Positions 11,500-22,330 of a stretch of 64,000 nucleotides of DNA are shown here, in pieces; the stretch's first letter is position 1, and each line of letters opens with the position of its first letter. This stretch comes from Lunularia cruciata. Taxonomy: Eukaryota > Streptophyta > Marchantiopsida > Lunulariales > Lunulariaceae. The DNA lies in contig OX419759.1 in assembly GCA_948567375.1 (NCBI GenBank), positions 34,077,493-34,141,492 of the forward strand, read 5' to 3'. A program made the translations under genes and the position numbers. Under the pieces are notes generated by a model that was not told the origin of the DNA, made no database searches, and saw only the letters and a list, made by a program, of their open reading frames with translations.

Positions 11500-12302
11500 T
11501 AATAGATTTGAGATTTGAAGAGGCAGATATGAAGAGGTGCATTGTCATTTCAGATCTGCAGGTTTGTAGAGTCATTAGGAAAAGGTGTATTAAGAAGATA
11601 ACTGTCGATTGTTTCACTATTTAAGAGTGGCATTCATAGTATCATGTTGTTTAGTGCTCATAATTTTTGAGAATAGATAAAGCAAAGTGCTGTGAAGCAG
11701 TGCTCGTCGCTTGAGCTTGATTCTGAGTATCAACTTTGTGTCTATGTTTGTGAGTGTGTGGAGAAATTTGAAGTGCAAGTCAGTGTGCTTGTTGGATGTT
11801 GGATTCTACAGCCTTGATCTTCATTCTGTGTGTTTGATCCTAAGTGAAGTGCAATTGAAGCAATGCCTTGACATATCTGAGAGGAATTGTAGTGTTGGTA
11901 GTATTCTACATTTGTGAGTGCAATGCAAAGTTGATATTTAGCAATTTTGATCGAGGGAAGTTGTGCCTTCAGTGGAGAGGTGGAACACAATTATGAGGCG
12001 AAGTCATTTTGCAATGAAGTGCCATTTTTGGGAGAGCTTGAATCATCACAATCAAGATTGTTTGGAAAGATTTGATGGAGTTGTGATTAAGGAGTGTTAA
12101 TTTGTGACAAGACTGTGAATCAGTGCTTGTTACTCTCTTTTGGGTATGGTTTCTACCTGAGAGATTAAAGACGCAACCAAGAAGAACTATAGTTTTTACT
12201 TTGCTTTGTATTTGACCAATTCTGACTCGTATCTTTGCGGGAACAAACTTTACTTACCCAATTACTGCAAAAGTGATATTTGCCGGGTTGTCACATGATT
12301 TT

Positions 12303-12320
12303 TAGCGCCGTTGCCGGGGA
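12303..12320 (+). other. Family B primer-binding site (tRNA-Asp type)
   Basis: AGCGCCGTTGCCGGGGA lies just inside the 5' LTR. It matches the tRNA-Asp-complementary primer site known from Athila/Tat-type plant Ty3 elements (TGGCGCCGTTGCCGGGGA) except at its start. It fixes the 3' edge of the LTR at 12295. Confidence 0.85.
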
Positions 12321-12383
12321 TACAAATCTTAGAAGTAGAAGAATACGAAGCCAAATTCAAAATTGGGTATCAATGCAATATGA

Positions 12384-14543
12384 ATGTCTACATCAAGAGA
12401 ACAACAGGAAGAGAGAGCTTGAAGACGAGCACTTCAGCGTGAAGAAGACAAACGTCTGAACGTCCCATCCATTGTTGATGAAACTGAACAAGAGGCATTG
12501 GATTTTCAACTCCTTCACGAAGTGCAAGAAGCCCTGCAAGAACTTGACCACAGGAAACACAAAGGCGGTTGGCAAGGCTACTTTGCATCTCCCTGTTTGT
12601 CCAAGAAGAAGAAAGAATCGAGTGGGCAAACATATGCATTGCGGCCCAATACACCGACTTCCCCTAGAGCTATAAAGGAAGTTGTGTCCTTGAAGAACTT
12701 TGTTCAAGAAAAGACATCACAAACACTTACTAAGACGAGTGTCAACGTCTTCTATGAATGATTCCTCGATTGTCCCGAAGGAATTTTGAAGAACCAATCA
12801 AAGGTGTTGACCCTGAATCTTTTACTCGAGTTGAAGTCGACACCCTCATAGCAATTTTTTTTGAAGAAGAACCCACCTTGAATTTGACAAATTGGAATCC
12901 CTGGGCTGACAACACGGTGTCAATACCAGCCAATCCTTCAGTTCCGTCAAGTTCAACACTACCTCAACCAATCCTAGTGCATCAAACGATGACTTTGTTG
13001 CCTGTCACCCGACATGCCTATCAGAAGTACAAGGGGGACTGAACAAGAAAAAGACCCCAATGAATTCATCAAAGAATTTGAAGTCATCTCCTTTGCTAAC
13101 AAGGAGCATGACTCGGCAGATCGACTGAGAATTTTCCCAAGTTTGCTTCGCAAGAAAGCTCGGAGCTGGTACACTCATGTGACCCAAAAGGGGTTCGTAT
13201 GAGCGGACTAGGCAGACTTGAGAAACAACTTCCTGGAATGATTCCGGGAGGTTGATTACGACACGAGTGTCTTTGCGGCACTCAACGATTTGGACTGAGG
13301 CAAGAAGGAGAAGTTGAGAGACTACTCTGAGTGGTTCATGGCACTATTGAACTGAGTTCCCAAGCAATCGGGGGTGGTGGGCTACTCCGATGCCCAAGCC
13401 ATTACTTGGTTCCTTGGGGGACTTTCACCAGAGATACAAATCTTTGCAAGGGAGAGGAATGTAACTTCCCTGGACAAAGTACTTAAACATGTTGCTCGTT
13501 ACGAGGCAGCCCACTCTCACTCTGCCGGTAACCGGAGAAATTGGGAGAAGAAAGGCAAGAAGCCCAGAAGGAGAGCTTCGTGCAGTACATCCCTTTCTTC
13601 AGACAAATCCTCCACGTCTTTGAGCTCTTCTTCGGAATCCAAAGAAGAATCAAAGCCAAGACGAGTCAGAAGGCATGGAGGCAAGAAACCAATGACTCCT
13701 CCAGCAAAGAGTGTAAATAAGGCGGATACCAAGCTGGATGCCCTCATCAAGGAGTTTTCGGACTTCAAGATCCAAATGATTGGGGCCAAAGACCAAAGGA
13801 AGGCCCCAGCGTTTGGGAGATCAAATGTATGGTGCACCGCATGTGGCAAATCAGGCCACGCCAACACAAAATGCAATACTCGTAATGCATTCCCGGTGCA
13901 GCAAATTGATTGGGTTCCGGGATGGAACCAAGATGAGGACAAAGAGGTTGTGTACCAAACGCAAGAAGTACAGCCTCAAGTGAGCACATTGTATCAAAGT
14001 CCGAGGTTTGGACCTAGGGAGTATAACCCCAATGCTCCTCCACGAAGACCACCGATGAGCAACCAAAATCGGCCTCAGAATGTTGCACCCAGAGCCTGTT
14101 ATAATTGTGGCTTGATGGGACATTGGTCTCCAAACTGTCCCGAGCCAAGAAGGCAAATCGAGTACGTTCCCCTATGCGGAAATTGTAAAGGATTGGGGCA
14201 TATGGGCAACCAATGTCCTCACCCACCAAACCCAAAGCCGCCTGTAAAGTATGTACAGACCCCCGCTGAGCGTGCAACACTTCAGCCAAAGGGAGATACT
14301 AATGTAAATTGCATCACTCTTGAGGAAGAAAGACCTCAAGAAGGGAGTCTGGCCTCGGAAGGAGAATGGCCGGACCTTGAAATTTTGAAAGTTGAGACAC
14401 GCTCTAGCAAGAAGAAGCGTGATCCCAAAGAACTGAGTACGACCTCGTTGTCTTCCACAAAGGCAAAGAGACTGCGCCCAAAGGCAATTCTTTTTGCCAA
14501 GGAGGAAAATATCCTCACAAAAGCCAAAGCTAAAGCCTTGTAG
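12384..14543 (+). pseudogene. Element B gag, damaged, three zinc knuckles
   Basis: Nucleocapsid/capsid gene of element B. I chose ATG 12384 because its frame continues past one TGA into a long open stretch to 12761; the frame then shifts. The capsid part (about 13014-13530) has FIKEFEVISFANKEHDSADR, SWYTHV and AITWFLGGLSPEIQ, which fits the plant Retrotrans_gag domain. The open 13374-14543 segment holds three CCHC knuckles: CTACGKSGHANTKC (13832-13873), CYNCGLMGHWSPNC (about 14096-14137) and CGNCKGLGHMGNQC (about 14176-14217). One or two knuckles is usual. Several stops (TGA, TAG) sit where CGA or TGG codons are plausible. The product would bind and package element RNA. Confidence 0.85.
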
Positions 14544-15299
14544 AAAGAACTAAAGGAGGCACTACTCAGGACTTGGGAACTGAGTTTGGAAGAGGAGACG
14601 AAGACAAAGTCTCCAGTTTTTCCAGCGGATATCCAATCCGAAGTACAGGGTCTGATCCAAGCCGAGGTGGGCCAACCTGAGGAACCTTGGGTTAAGGCCA
14701 TCAGCAAGCCCGTCACCATTTTGAAGCGTCCTGAAGTCAAGAGGGAACATGGAGAGACTTCGGACCCAAAGCCAAAGGCAAAGACGGTCAAATTAGGAGG
14801 AGTTCCTCAATATGATATTGTAGCAGATCTGGCAGCCACAAATGCCAACGTTACATTCAAGCAATTGTGGGAAGATAACAAGCTGTACAAGAGGCAGCTG
14901 AATTTGGCCCTCAAGAAGGTGAGGTCAATGTCAAAGAAGGACTTGCCTGCTATCTATTGTATTGAGCAAGAAGATTTGGGATCTCCCGAAGTAGATGCAG
15001 AGATTGCAGGGTGCATGATCACATTGATACCCATTGACTCTGGGTCCGGTGTGAATGTCATGACCAAAGATACTGCGAATCGACTCGAGTATCACACATT
15101 TGAACCAACACCCCGAGTGTTGAAGTTTGCAGACCAAACCAGGAGACAGCCATTGGGCATGTTGTCAAACATCACCATGATCATTGGAGGGGTACCCTTC
15201 AAGTTGAATTACATCGTGTTGCGTCTAGTGACAAAGATTGGTTACCCTTTGTTGATCGGCAGACCCTGGTTGTATAGCGCCCAAGTTGTAGTGGATTAG
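14544..15299 (+). pseudogene. Element B protease region
   Basis: Retropepsin domain of element B pol. The open stretch 14586-15299 contains IPIDSGSGVNVMT (catalytic D-S-G at 15036-15044) and, about 65 codons later, YPLLIGRPWLYSA, the second conserved protease strand. The enzyme would cut Gag-Pol into mature proteins. It is in frame with gag apart from a TAG at 14541-14543, and ends in a TAG at 15297-15299. A Ser/Glu-rich linker (15351-15725) connects it to reverse transcriptase. Confidence 0.85.
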
Positions 15300-17300
15300 C
15301 ATCAGCAGAAGTTAAGATTCAAGGACATTTCATCCAAAGATCAGAAGCTGGTGATTGTGAGTTGGACAAAGGTTCCCCATCTCGGGGAAACAAGTTTGTC
15401 GGAAGAGGAGGACAAATCCAAAGACTCATCGTCTTTGTCCTCAGACGAATCTGAAGACGAAGTCCAAGTTAACTACTTGGAATGCTACGAGGTGGATGTT
15501 GAAGACAAAGATGCATATGACCTTGCTTCGGGTGAACCTGACTTGGAGGAAGGGGGTTTGATGGCAGCTCGCCTTGGGTTAAGCCAAGTAAGCCACGTTG
15601 AAGGAGTCATCAATCCCAATGATTGTCAAGATGTTTTATTAACTGAAGGAAAAATTTTAAAATTTTTGAAGACAATTACTTTGGAGGAGTTGGCAGGATA
15701 CATTGCCATGTTTATAGAATTCTAGGATGTATTTGCCTGGTCGATTGATCAAATGCCGGGTATTCCACAAGAATTCGGAGAACACCGGATTGATCTGGTT
15801 GAAGATGCAGTTCCGGTTTGGCAGCAACAATACCGCCTAAACCCGAAGTACTCTCTATTGGTGAAAGATGAAATCAACAAGTACTTAGGGGCCAGAATCA
15901 TCTTCCCTGTCTTAAGCAGTGAATGGGTTCCCTCCATTGTCATTGTCTCAAAGAAGAAAATAGGGAAGATCCGAGTGTGCCAAGACTTCCGGAAGTTGAA
16001 CGCAGTCACAAGGAAAGATCATCATCCCTTGCCTTTTACCGATACCATTTTAGATCAGGTAGCTGGGCATCCTTGTTATAGTTTTCTTGATAGATTTTTA
16101 GAGTACAATCAAGTATCCATTTGAGAAGAAGACAAGGATAAAACTACATTCACGACCGATTGGGGCACTTTTGCTTACAATCAAATGCCCTTTGGGTTGT
16201 GTAATGCTCCTGCTACTTTCCAGCACATGATGAATTCAATCTTCAAAGATTTCTTGTGCAAATTTGTGGAAGTTTTTATTGATGAATTTTGTGTGTTTGG
16301 GCAAAGAGATGTACATTTAGACTACCTTCGCCAAACGTTTGAAAGGTGTCATTTTGCCGGCTTGTCATTACACTCAGAGAAATGCTTCTTTGCAATGAAG
16401 GAGGGAATTCTTCTGGGGCATCGGGTGTCAAGCCAAGGTATTGAAGTCAATGTTGAGAAGGTCAAGATAATCGTAGCTTTGGAATCCCCAAAGAACATCC
16501 GGGAGCTGAGAGCCTTCTTGGGACATGTCGGATATTACAAACACTTCATGCCAAACTATGCAGTGCTTGCTGCACCACTTACAAAGCTTCTAAAGAAATC
16601 CAAAGACTATCTATGGGAAGCAAATCAAGAAGAAGCTTTCCAGGTGTTGAAGAAGAAGCTGGTTGAAGCACCAATTATGAGGGCCCCAAATTGGGACATC
16701 CCTTTTCATGTATATATGGACACTTTGTCCATGGCCATCGGAGTCATCTTAAGTCAGAATGACGACAAGAAGAAGGACTACCCGGTATATTATGCCAACC
16801 GACAACTTTCAGTTTCTGAAAAGAACTATTCGACGACGGAAAGAGAAGCAGTCGGAATGGTGTATGCCTGCAAGAAATTTTGTCATTATTTGTTGGGGTA
16901 TGAGTTTGTCTTCTATGTTGACCATTACGCATTGCAACATTTGGTCAAGAAGGCATATTTATTGGGGCGAATTGCAAGATGGATCTTGTTATTACAAGAG
17001 TTCACGTATACTATACAAGTAAGGAAGGGAGCTTTGCATTCGAATGCGGACTTCCTGTCCAGGTTAGAAACTCAAGACCAGGAGTGGGAAATTGACGATC
17101 GGTTCCCTAACAAAGAGTTGTATCACTTATCAGCAATGCGAAGTACAAGGTATGCAGATGAATATCATTTTTTGAATACTCTCCATTGTCCTGAGGGGAT
17201 GGACCCGGAACAGCGGGCAGTCTTTCTCAGGAAAATAGGACCATACCAGCTTAAACACAACATTTTATTTAAGATGGGCAAAGACAAAGTACTTTGGTGA
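15300..17300 (+). pseudogene. Element B reverse transcriptase and RNase H
   Basis: RT runs about 15753-16600: VPSIVIVSKKKIGKIRVCQD, YNQMPFGLCNAPATFQHMMN, and the active-site strand VFIDEFCVFG at 16276-16295. The second catalytic Asp of the usual DD pair is Glu here (GAA, 16284-16286), which should abolish or badly impair activity. A TGA near 16122 also breaks the RT frame. RNase H follows (about 16690-17070): FHVYMDTLSMAIGVIL (first Asp kept), STTEREAV (Glu), FYVDHYAL (Asp) and NADFLSRL (Asp). Stops at 16122-16124, 17298-17300 and elsewhere show it is dead. The RT-RNase H order and motifs fit the Athila/Tat side of Ty3. Confidence 0.88.
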
Positions 17301-17303
17301 TGC

Positions 17304-17853
17304 TTGGAGTCGTACGAAGTAGGAGGAGTGATTGAATCTTTACACTCCAAAGCATCGAGAGGACACTATGCTCTAAAGAATATTGTAAAGAAAATTCTTT
17401 TGGCAGGGTATTGGTGGCCTACAATGTACAAATATGTGCATGCTCATATCCAAAGCTGTGATGCTTGTCAGAGAACGGGGAAGCCGATGGCTACTTCTCA
17501 ATGGCCTTTGAGACCAATTTTGCCTTTGGCCCCATTTGAGAAATGGGGGATTGATTTTGTGGGTCCCATTCAACCAGTGACCCGAGTCACAAGAAAGCGA
17601 TACATTTTGGTTTGCATTGACTATGCTACCAAGATGGTCGAAGCTGAAGCAACTCGTAGAGATGATGCTGAAACTGTGGTGGAATTCTTATTTGGAAACA
17701 TCATCTCCCGATATGGGTGTCCTCTAGAATTGGTCAGTGACCGAGGAACACATTTTTTGAACTCTGTAATGGAGGCATTAACCAAGTACTTTCAAATTAA
17801 ACATCGGAAGACGACTCCTTATAACCCAAAAGCAAATGGCTTAACAGAAAAAG
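17304..17853 (+). pseudogene. Element B integrase, truncated
   Basis: Integrase N-terminal zinc domain (HHCC; YWWPTMYKYVHAHIQSCDAC) followed by the core with FEKWGIDFVGP (first catalytic Asp) and ELVSDRGTHFLN (second Asp). The sequence reaches NPKANGLTEKA (catalytic Glu) and then switches without warning into minus-strand A1 integrase at about 17853. The rest of B integrase, its polypurine tract and its 3' LTR are absent. The following ~25 codons of this frame are read-through into A1 and not integrase. Confidence 0.88.
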
Positions 17854-17858
17854 CCCAC
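17849..17858. other. Deletion junction B / A1
   Basis: The left side matches B integrase up to about AACAGAAAAAGCC; the right side matches A1 integrase from CCACTTCTCAAAAGG. Only about 2-3 bases (CC) could be shared, so this looks like end joining with microhomology. Compared with A4, about 90 bp of A1 (equivalent to about 58587-58675) is missing between 8507 and 17854, so one deletion removed the 3' part of B and adjacent A1 sequence. Confidence 0.75.
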
Positions 17859-20189
17859 TTCTCAAAAGGTCCTAGCAATGGAATTGATCTAAGTGGTGGA
17901 GTGGATGTAGACTTCCTAGCAAAAGCTTGACAAACATGACAAGTTTTGCAATAATCAAGACAATCCTTGAAAATCCCTCTCCAATGGTAACCTGCATCTA
18001 GAATCTTGAAAGTAGTCACCTTTCCTGCAAAGTGTCCTCCACATACTAAACCTTCATGAAACTCCTTTATGAGTAAGATAGACTCTTCTTTACCCACTAC
18101 TCTTTGAAGTAGACCATCTGCTCCTTGGTGAAAAAGAATATCCTCCACCATTGTGTAAGGTCTAGATCTTGCTGCAAGGGCCTTCCTCTCCCTAGCATGC
18201 ATCCTTGCTGGATAGTTACCTCTTGTCACAAAATCCACAATCTCCTTGTACTCCATTGGAACCTCTTGAGTGACTGAGATTATCATGAGCTCCTCATCCA
18301 GGAAGGACTCATCCACTGGCTCATCTCCATCATGATCATAGGCTCTAGATAACAAATCAGCATTTGCATTTTTCTTTCCTGGCCTATCCTCAATGGTGTA
18401 GTCATACTCAGACAAGAGTATCATCCACCTTGCTAGTCTCCCTTCAACATTAGGCTTGTTGAAGATGTAATTCAAAGCCTTGTGATCCGTGACAATGGTG
18501 GCTTTCCCTCCAATCAAGTAGTGTCTAAACTTCTTGAGACCAAAGATCACTGCCAACCCTTCTCTCTCCGTGATAGAGTAGTTCTTCTCTACTGAAACCA
18601 TCTGCCTACTAGCATAAGCTATTGGATGATCATGCCCATCTTGGTCTAATTGAGTAAGAGTGCATCCTATAGCTACATTAGAAGCATCAATGTAGAGGAT
18701 GAAAGGCTTACTCCAATCAAGTTTAGCAAGAATTGGAGCTACAACAAGGGATTGCTTGAGCTCCTCAAAAGCTTTGAGAGCCTCCTTGTCTTCCAAAATC
18801 ACCATGTAATCTACACCCTTCTTCATGTAGATGGTCAATGCATAAGCCTTGTTGGAAAATGAGAAGATGAACCTCCTATAGTATCCAACCATCCCCAAGA
18901 ATTGGCATAACTTTGTGAAGCTTGAAGGGAATGGAAGGTATGAGATTTTCCTCACCTTCTTAGGATCAATTGCTATTCCATCCTTGGAGATGATGTGCCC
19001 CAGAAGTAGACCTTCTTCACATCCAAAAATGCACTTCTCTGGGTTGAGTGATGCATTTGCCTCATCCAAGCGTTGCAAGACTTTGATTTGGTGCTCAAAG
19101 TGCTCCTCCTTGCTTCCATAGACACAAAAGTCATCAATGAAGTCTCTCACACATTTCCCAATGATCAAATACCTTATTCATGAATCGTTGGAATGTGGCT
19201 GGAGCATTGCAAAGCCCAAAAGGCATGACCTTGAAAGCATAAGTTCCCCAAGGTGTGGTGAATGTGGTGAGTTGTTGATGCTCTAGTGCAATCTTGATTT
19301 GGTTATATCCAATATAACCATCTCCAAAACTGTACTTCTCATGACCTGCAACCTCCTCCAAGATCTCATGAATGAATGGCAATGGGTAGTAGTCCTTCTT
19401 GGTAACAGCATTGAGCTTCTTGTAATCCACACATACCCAAAGCTTGCCATTCTTTTTCTTCACAATGACAATTGGAGACACCTATTCTGAATTCTCTACC
19501 TCAAAGATAAATCCAGTATCCTTGAGCTTATCAATCTCCTCCTTCACAACCAAAGATATTGGTGGGCTAATGCGACGTTGCTTTTGGCGGATTGGTCTTG
19601 CATGTGACTCCACCTCTATCTTGTGCTCCTCCAAGGTGACTTCCTTCAAATCCTTGTAACTTAAAGCAAACACATGGATGAACTTGCAGAAAATCTCCTC
19701 AAATCTCACCTTCTCCTCCTTGGTAACATTTGGGCCATACTTGAGGGTAGCTAACCTTCTCTCAACCTCCTCAAGTGTCAATGGTGATTTGTCTGGGTCC
19801 TTCAAAACCTCTGGCTTAGGTGCAAAATCCATAGCACACAAAGGATACACATCTGAATTAGACTCAGATTCATCCTCCTCCATGGAAGTCTCCTCTTCCA
19901 TGCTTGTGTCCACACTTGAAGCTCCTTCTTCAGAATCTGATTCCCAATAATCAGAAGATAATGTATCTAAATGTGAAGTGTTGGTGGTGTTAGTCACAGG
20001 AATTGTGACTCTATGGTTTGATGGCCCAATCCTCAAGTACCCTTTGTGACATCGATCAGTTGTGCGTGCTGCTCTCAACCATGGCCTCCCAAGAAGTGAG
20101 TCATAGCTTGAATCCTTCAAGACTTGGAAAGTCATGAGATTTTGAACTCCCATAATTGAAACTACCACTTTATCCATCATCCCTACAGG
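17854..20189 (-). pseudogene. A1 pol: protease, RT, RNase H, integrase N-terminus
   Basis: Minus-strand pol of A1, read from 20189 downward. Pieces are 19482-20180 (SSYDSLLGRPWLRAA, end of protease), 19134-19481 (RT: VKKKNGKLWVCVDYKKLN and MPFGLCNAPATFQRFMN) and 17819-19168 (RT box FIDDFCVYG intact; LGHIISKDGIAIDP; RNase H FILYIDASNVAIGCTL; integrase zinc domain ending CKTCHVCQAFARK and then GPFEKW). The pieces are separated by frameshifts, one at about 19160 where the copy loses several bases relative to A4. Lower end cut at about 17854 by the deletion. The polyprotein would have copied A1 RNA into DNA and integrated it. Confidence 0.9.
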
Positions 20190-21803
20190 TCAAACTTGTT
20201 GCTTGTTTTCCATGCTCACCACAAATGTTGAAGGTCTTGAGGGTATCATACCCAACTTCTTCATCAACCTTTCTGACATGGCATTTACTGCTGATCCTCC
20301 ATCAACCAATGCATCCTTGATGTTGTGACCATTCACTCTCACATCAATCTTGGAGGCATATTCATAAGCCTCCCATGGTGCTGGCTTGGCATCCACCACC
20401 CCCATTGATACTGGAACTTTTGCCTTCTTCTTCCTCTTGCTCCTTGTAGAACTCAAACCACCTCTAAGCTCCTTTCTCAAGGTAGGGTTCAAAGCAATCA
20501 ATTGCCCCACTGTGATGTTAGCCTTGTGACTACCAACATCCTCCAACACATTGTAGTTCCATTGTTGCTTTGAGATCAAGAAGTCCTCCATCCCCAACTT
20601 CTTCCTTGGAGTCTTTGTTGTTGATGGTGTTGAGGTGCGAGTGCTCCTATTAGACATACGAGTATCCTTGCTTGGAGTAAATCCTTGAGAAGAGTGAACA
20701 TCCTCTGCAAAACGAGCTCTCTTCTTCTCTTGTGCCAAAAGCTCCAAATTAAGACCCTTGGAGTTTGAGCACTCACCCTTCTCATACTTGCTCTCCACCA
20801 CATCTATGGATGCTATCCCCTTACCTTTGTTTGGATTAGGAGCCACTTGGGTTTCACTACCACCCTCTTTCCCTCTATTGGCTCCCTCATAACCCCTTCC
20901 TCCATGGTAAGTGGAATTTGGGCAATTCCTTTGGATATGGCCTCTTCCTCCACAACCAAAACAATTTCTATCATTGAAATTGTTGGCTGGTTGGCCTCCT
21001 CTATATGGATATTTTCCATAACTCCTAGGCCCTCTCCCTACATTCTGATCCACCTCTCTCTTCTCCCATAGTTGCACCACATTGATCTTGAGATCCGCAA
21101 GTTGTTCTGTGATGGTTTGAAGTGGATCCTTTGGTGGAGGTGCAAGAATTGGAGCAAGTACTACTTGTGGTGCAACCCTTGTCACCAAAGTATCAGAAGT
21201 TCCACCATACTTGTAGCCTTGAGGAGGATGCACAACCTCCTTCACCACCAAATCACTCTGATCCCCTTCCAAACTCTCCTCCATACGAATTGCAATCTTG
21301 ATAGCTTCAACCTTGGAAGAAGGTTTCTTGTATCTCACCTTTCTTCAAATTTGTGGTCTCAATCCTCCCACAAAATTCTTGGTGAGCATGGCCCCTATGC
21401 CAATCATTGTAGTCTCCACATCATCCCCACCTTTCCTCAACACTATGCGAAATCTGGACTCTAACTTTTCCACTCTTTCCACATAGACTCTCACTTTCTC
21501 TCCATCTCCTTGCTTGAGAAATGAAACCTCACTGATAAATCTCTCATAACTCACATCAAGAAGAAAGTTCTCAATGAGTGCTAAAGTCAAAGTCTCCCAA
21601 GACTCCTCTTCCCTATCTCATCTCTCTCTCTTTTGGTATTCTGACTCATACCATGTAAGTGCCACATCCTCAAAGAAATTTGGTAATAATGAGGCCCACT
21701 CATTCTTCCTCTCATTGTTTCCTATGCAAGTTCTCTTGAAGTCTCTCACAAAGGCTTCCACATCTTCTCCATCCTTGCCAAAGAAAACCGGAAGTTTCCC
21801 CAT
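20190..21803 (-). pseudogene. A1 gag and protease start
   Basis: ATG at 21803 (MGKLPVFFGKDGEDVEAFV) matches the gag start of A3 and A4. The frame is broken around 21600-21618 and again near 21340. Capsid motifs include WYESEYQK and FVGGLRPQI; the single CCHC knuckle is CFGCGGRGHIQRNC (about 20921-20962). The same frame runs through into the protease (LVDGGSAVNAM), so gag and pol form one long frame in this family; the codon that is TAG in A4 is Lys here. The D-G-G active site is usual for this plant clade. Confidence 0.88.
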
Positions 21804-22039
21804 CTTAACCTCTAATTATCTTTCTCTTCTCTCAATTTTTCTTTTTCTCTTTTCTTTTCTCTCACTCTATAACTAATAGAGAATATACATGACTAACACC
21901 ATTTGAGAGTAATCCACCCTAGGGAACACAAAAGGTTCAGGTTGCTCCAAGATTTCTATAGCAACATCAAATCCTAAAGTGCATATTAATCAAACCCTCA
22001 TGGATAGTTTATCCATAAGTTGAAAGATTATCTCCATCA

Positions 22040-22330
22040 CTAATCTTGAGAATTAGCTGATGAAGGTGGTAGTATTACTCTAGCTGTACTAAGACTCTCT
22101 CCAAGATCCTTCACCAAAGTCTCCAAAAGTGATTTTACTCCACTACACTCATGTCCTTTTGGAAGTCCTTCAACTCCACAAACCTCACACAACTCCTTGG
22201 TCTTAGATCTTCTCCCTCCCAATCTTGGTGAAGAATGTCCAACATGCAAACCCAAGTCAAGTAAGCCTCTCTTTTCCCTCAATCTCTTGCTCTCAAAGGT
22301 CAATGGACATGAACTTGCCTTATGTCCCTT
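22040..22330 (-). pseudogene. A1 accessory zinc-knuckle frame, 3' part
   Basis: C-terminal part of the family A accessory protein (see A3, 49513-49986), from HKASSCP to the stop. The second Cys/His cluster, CEVCGVEGLPKGHEC, is complete. The gene is split exactly inside the first CCHC knuckle by the B solo LTR at 22331-24224; the N-terminal part is at 24225-24417. Apart from that insertion the frame is open to the normal stop. Confidence 0.85.
22326..22330. repeat. Target duplication CCCTT (left copy)
   Basis: CCCTT at 22326-22330 is repeated at 24225-24229 on the other side of the LTR. Copies A3 and A4 show the empty site with one CCCTT (A4: TATGTCCCTTCTCTCCACAT near 63153-63172). This is a direct proof of insertion of the 22331-24224 LTR into A1. 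Confidence 0.95.

Larger units (their letters stand above)
8508..12295 (+). repeat. Family B 5' LTR with internal reading frame
   Basis: A 3.8-kb LTR starting TGTGGTGCCCACA and ending GGGTTGTCACA, followed within ten bases by an Asp-type primer-binding site. The limits are confirmed by two solo copies of the family (22331-24224 and 41966-45091) that share both ends and have clean target duplications. U3 is short (about 415 bp to a TATA box at 8896), then comes the 858-codon frame (8923-11499), then about 800 bp leading to the primer site. It was inserted in A1 integrase; the left flank 8503-8507 is ACCCT. The matching 3' LTR is missing because the right side of element B is deleted at about 17853. 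Confidence 0.88.
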
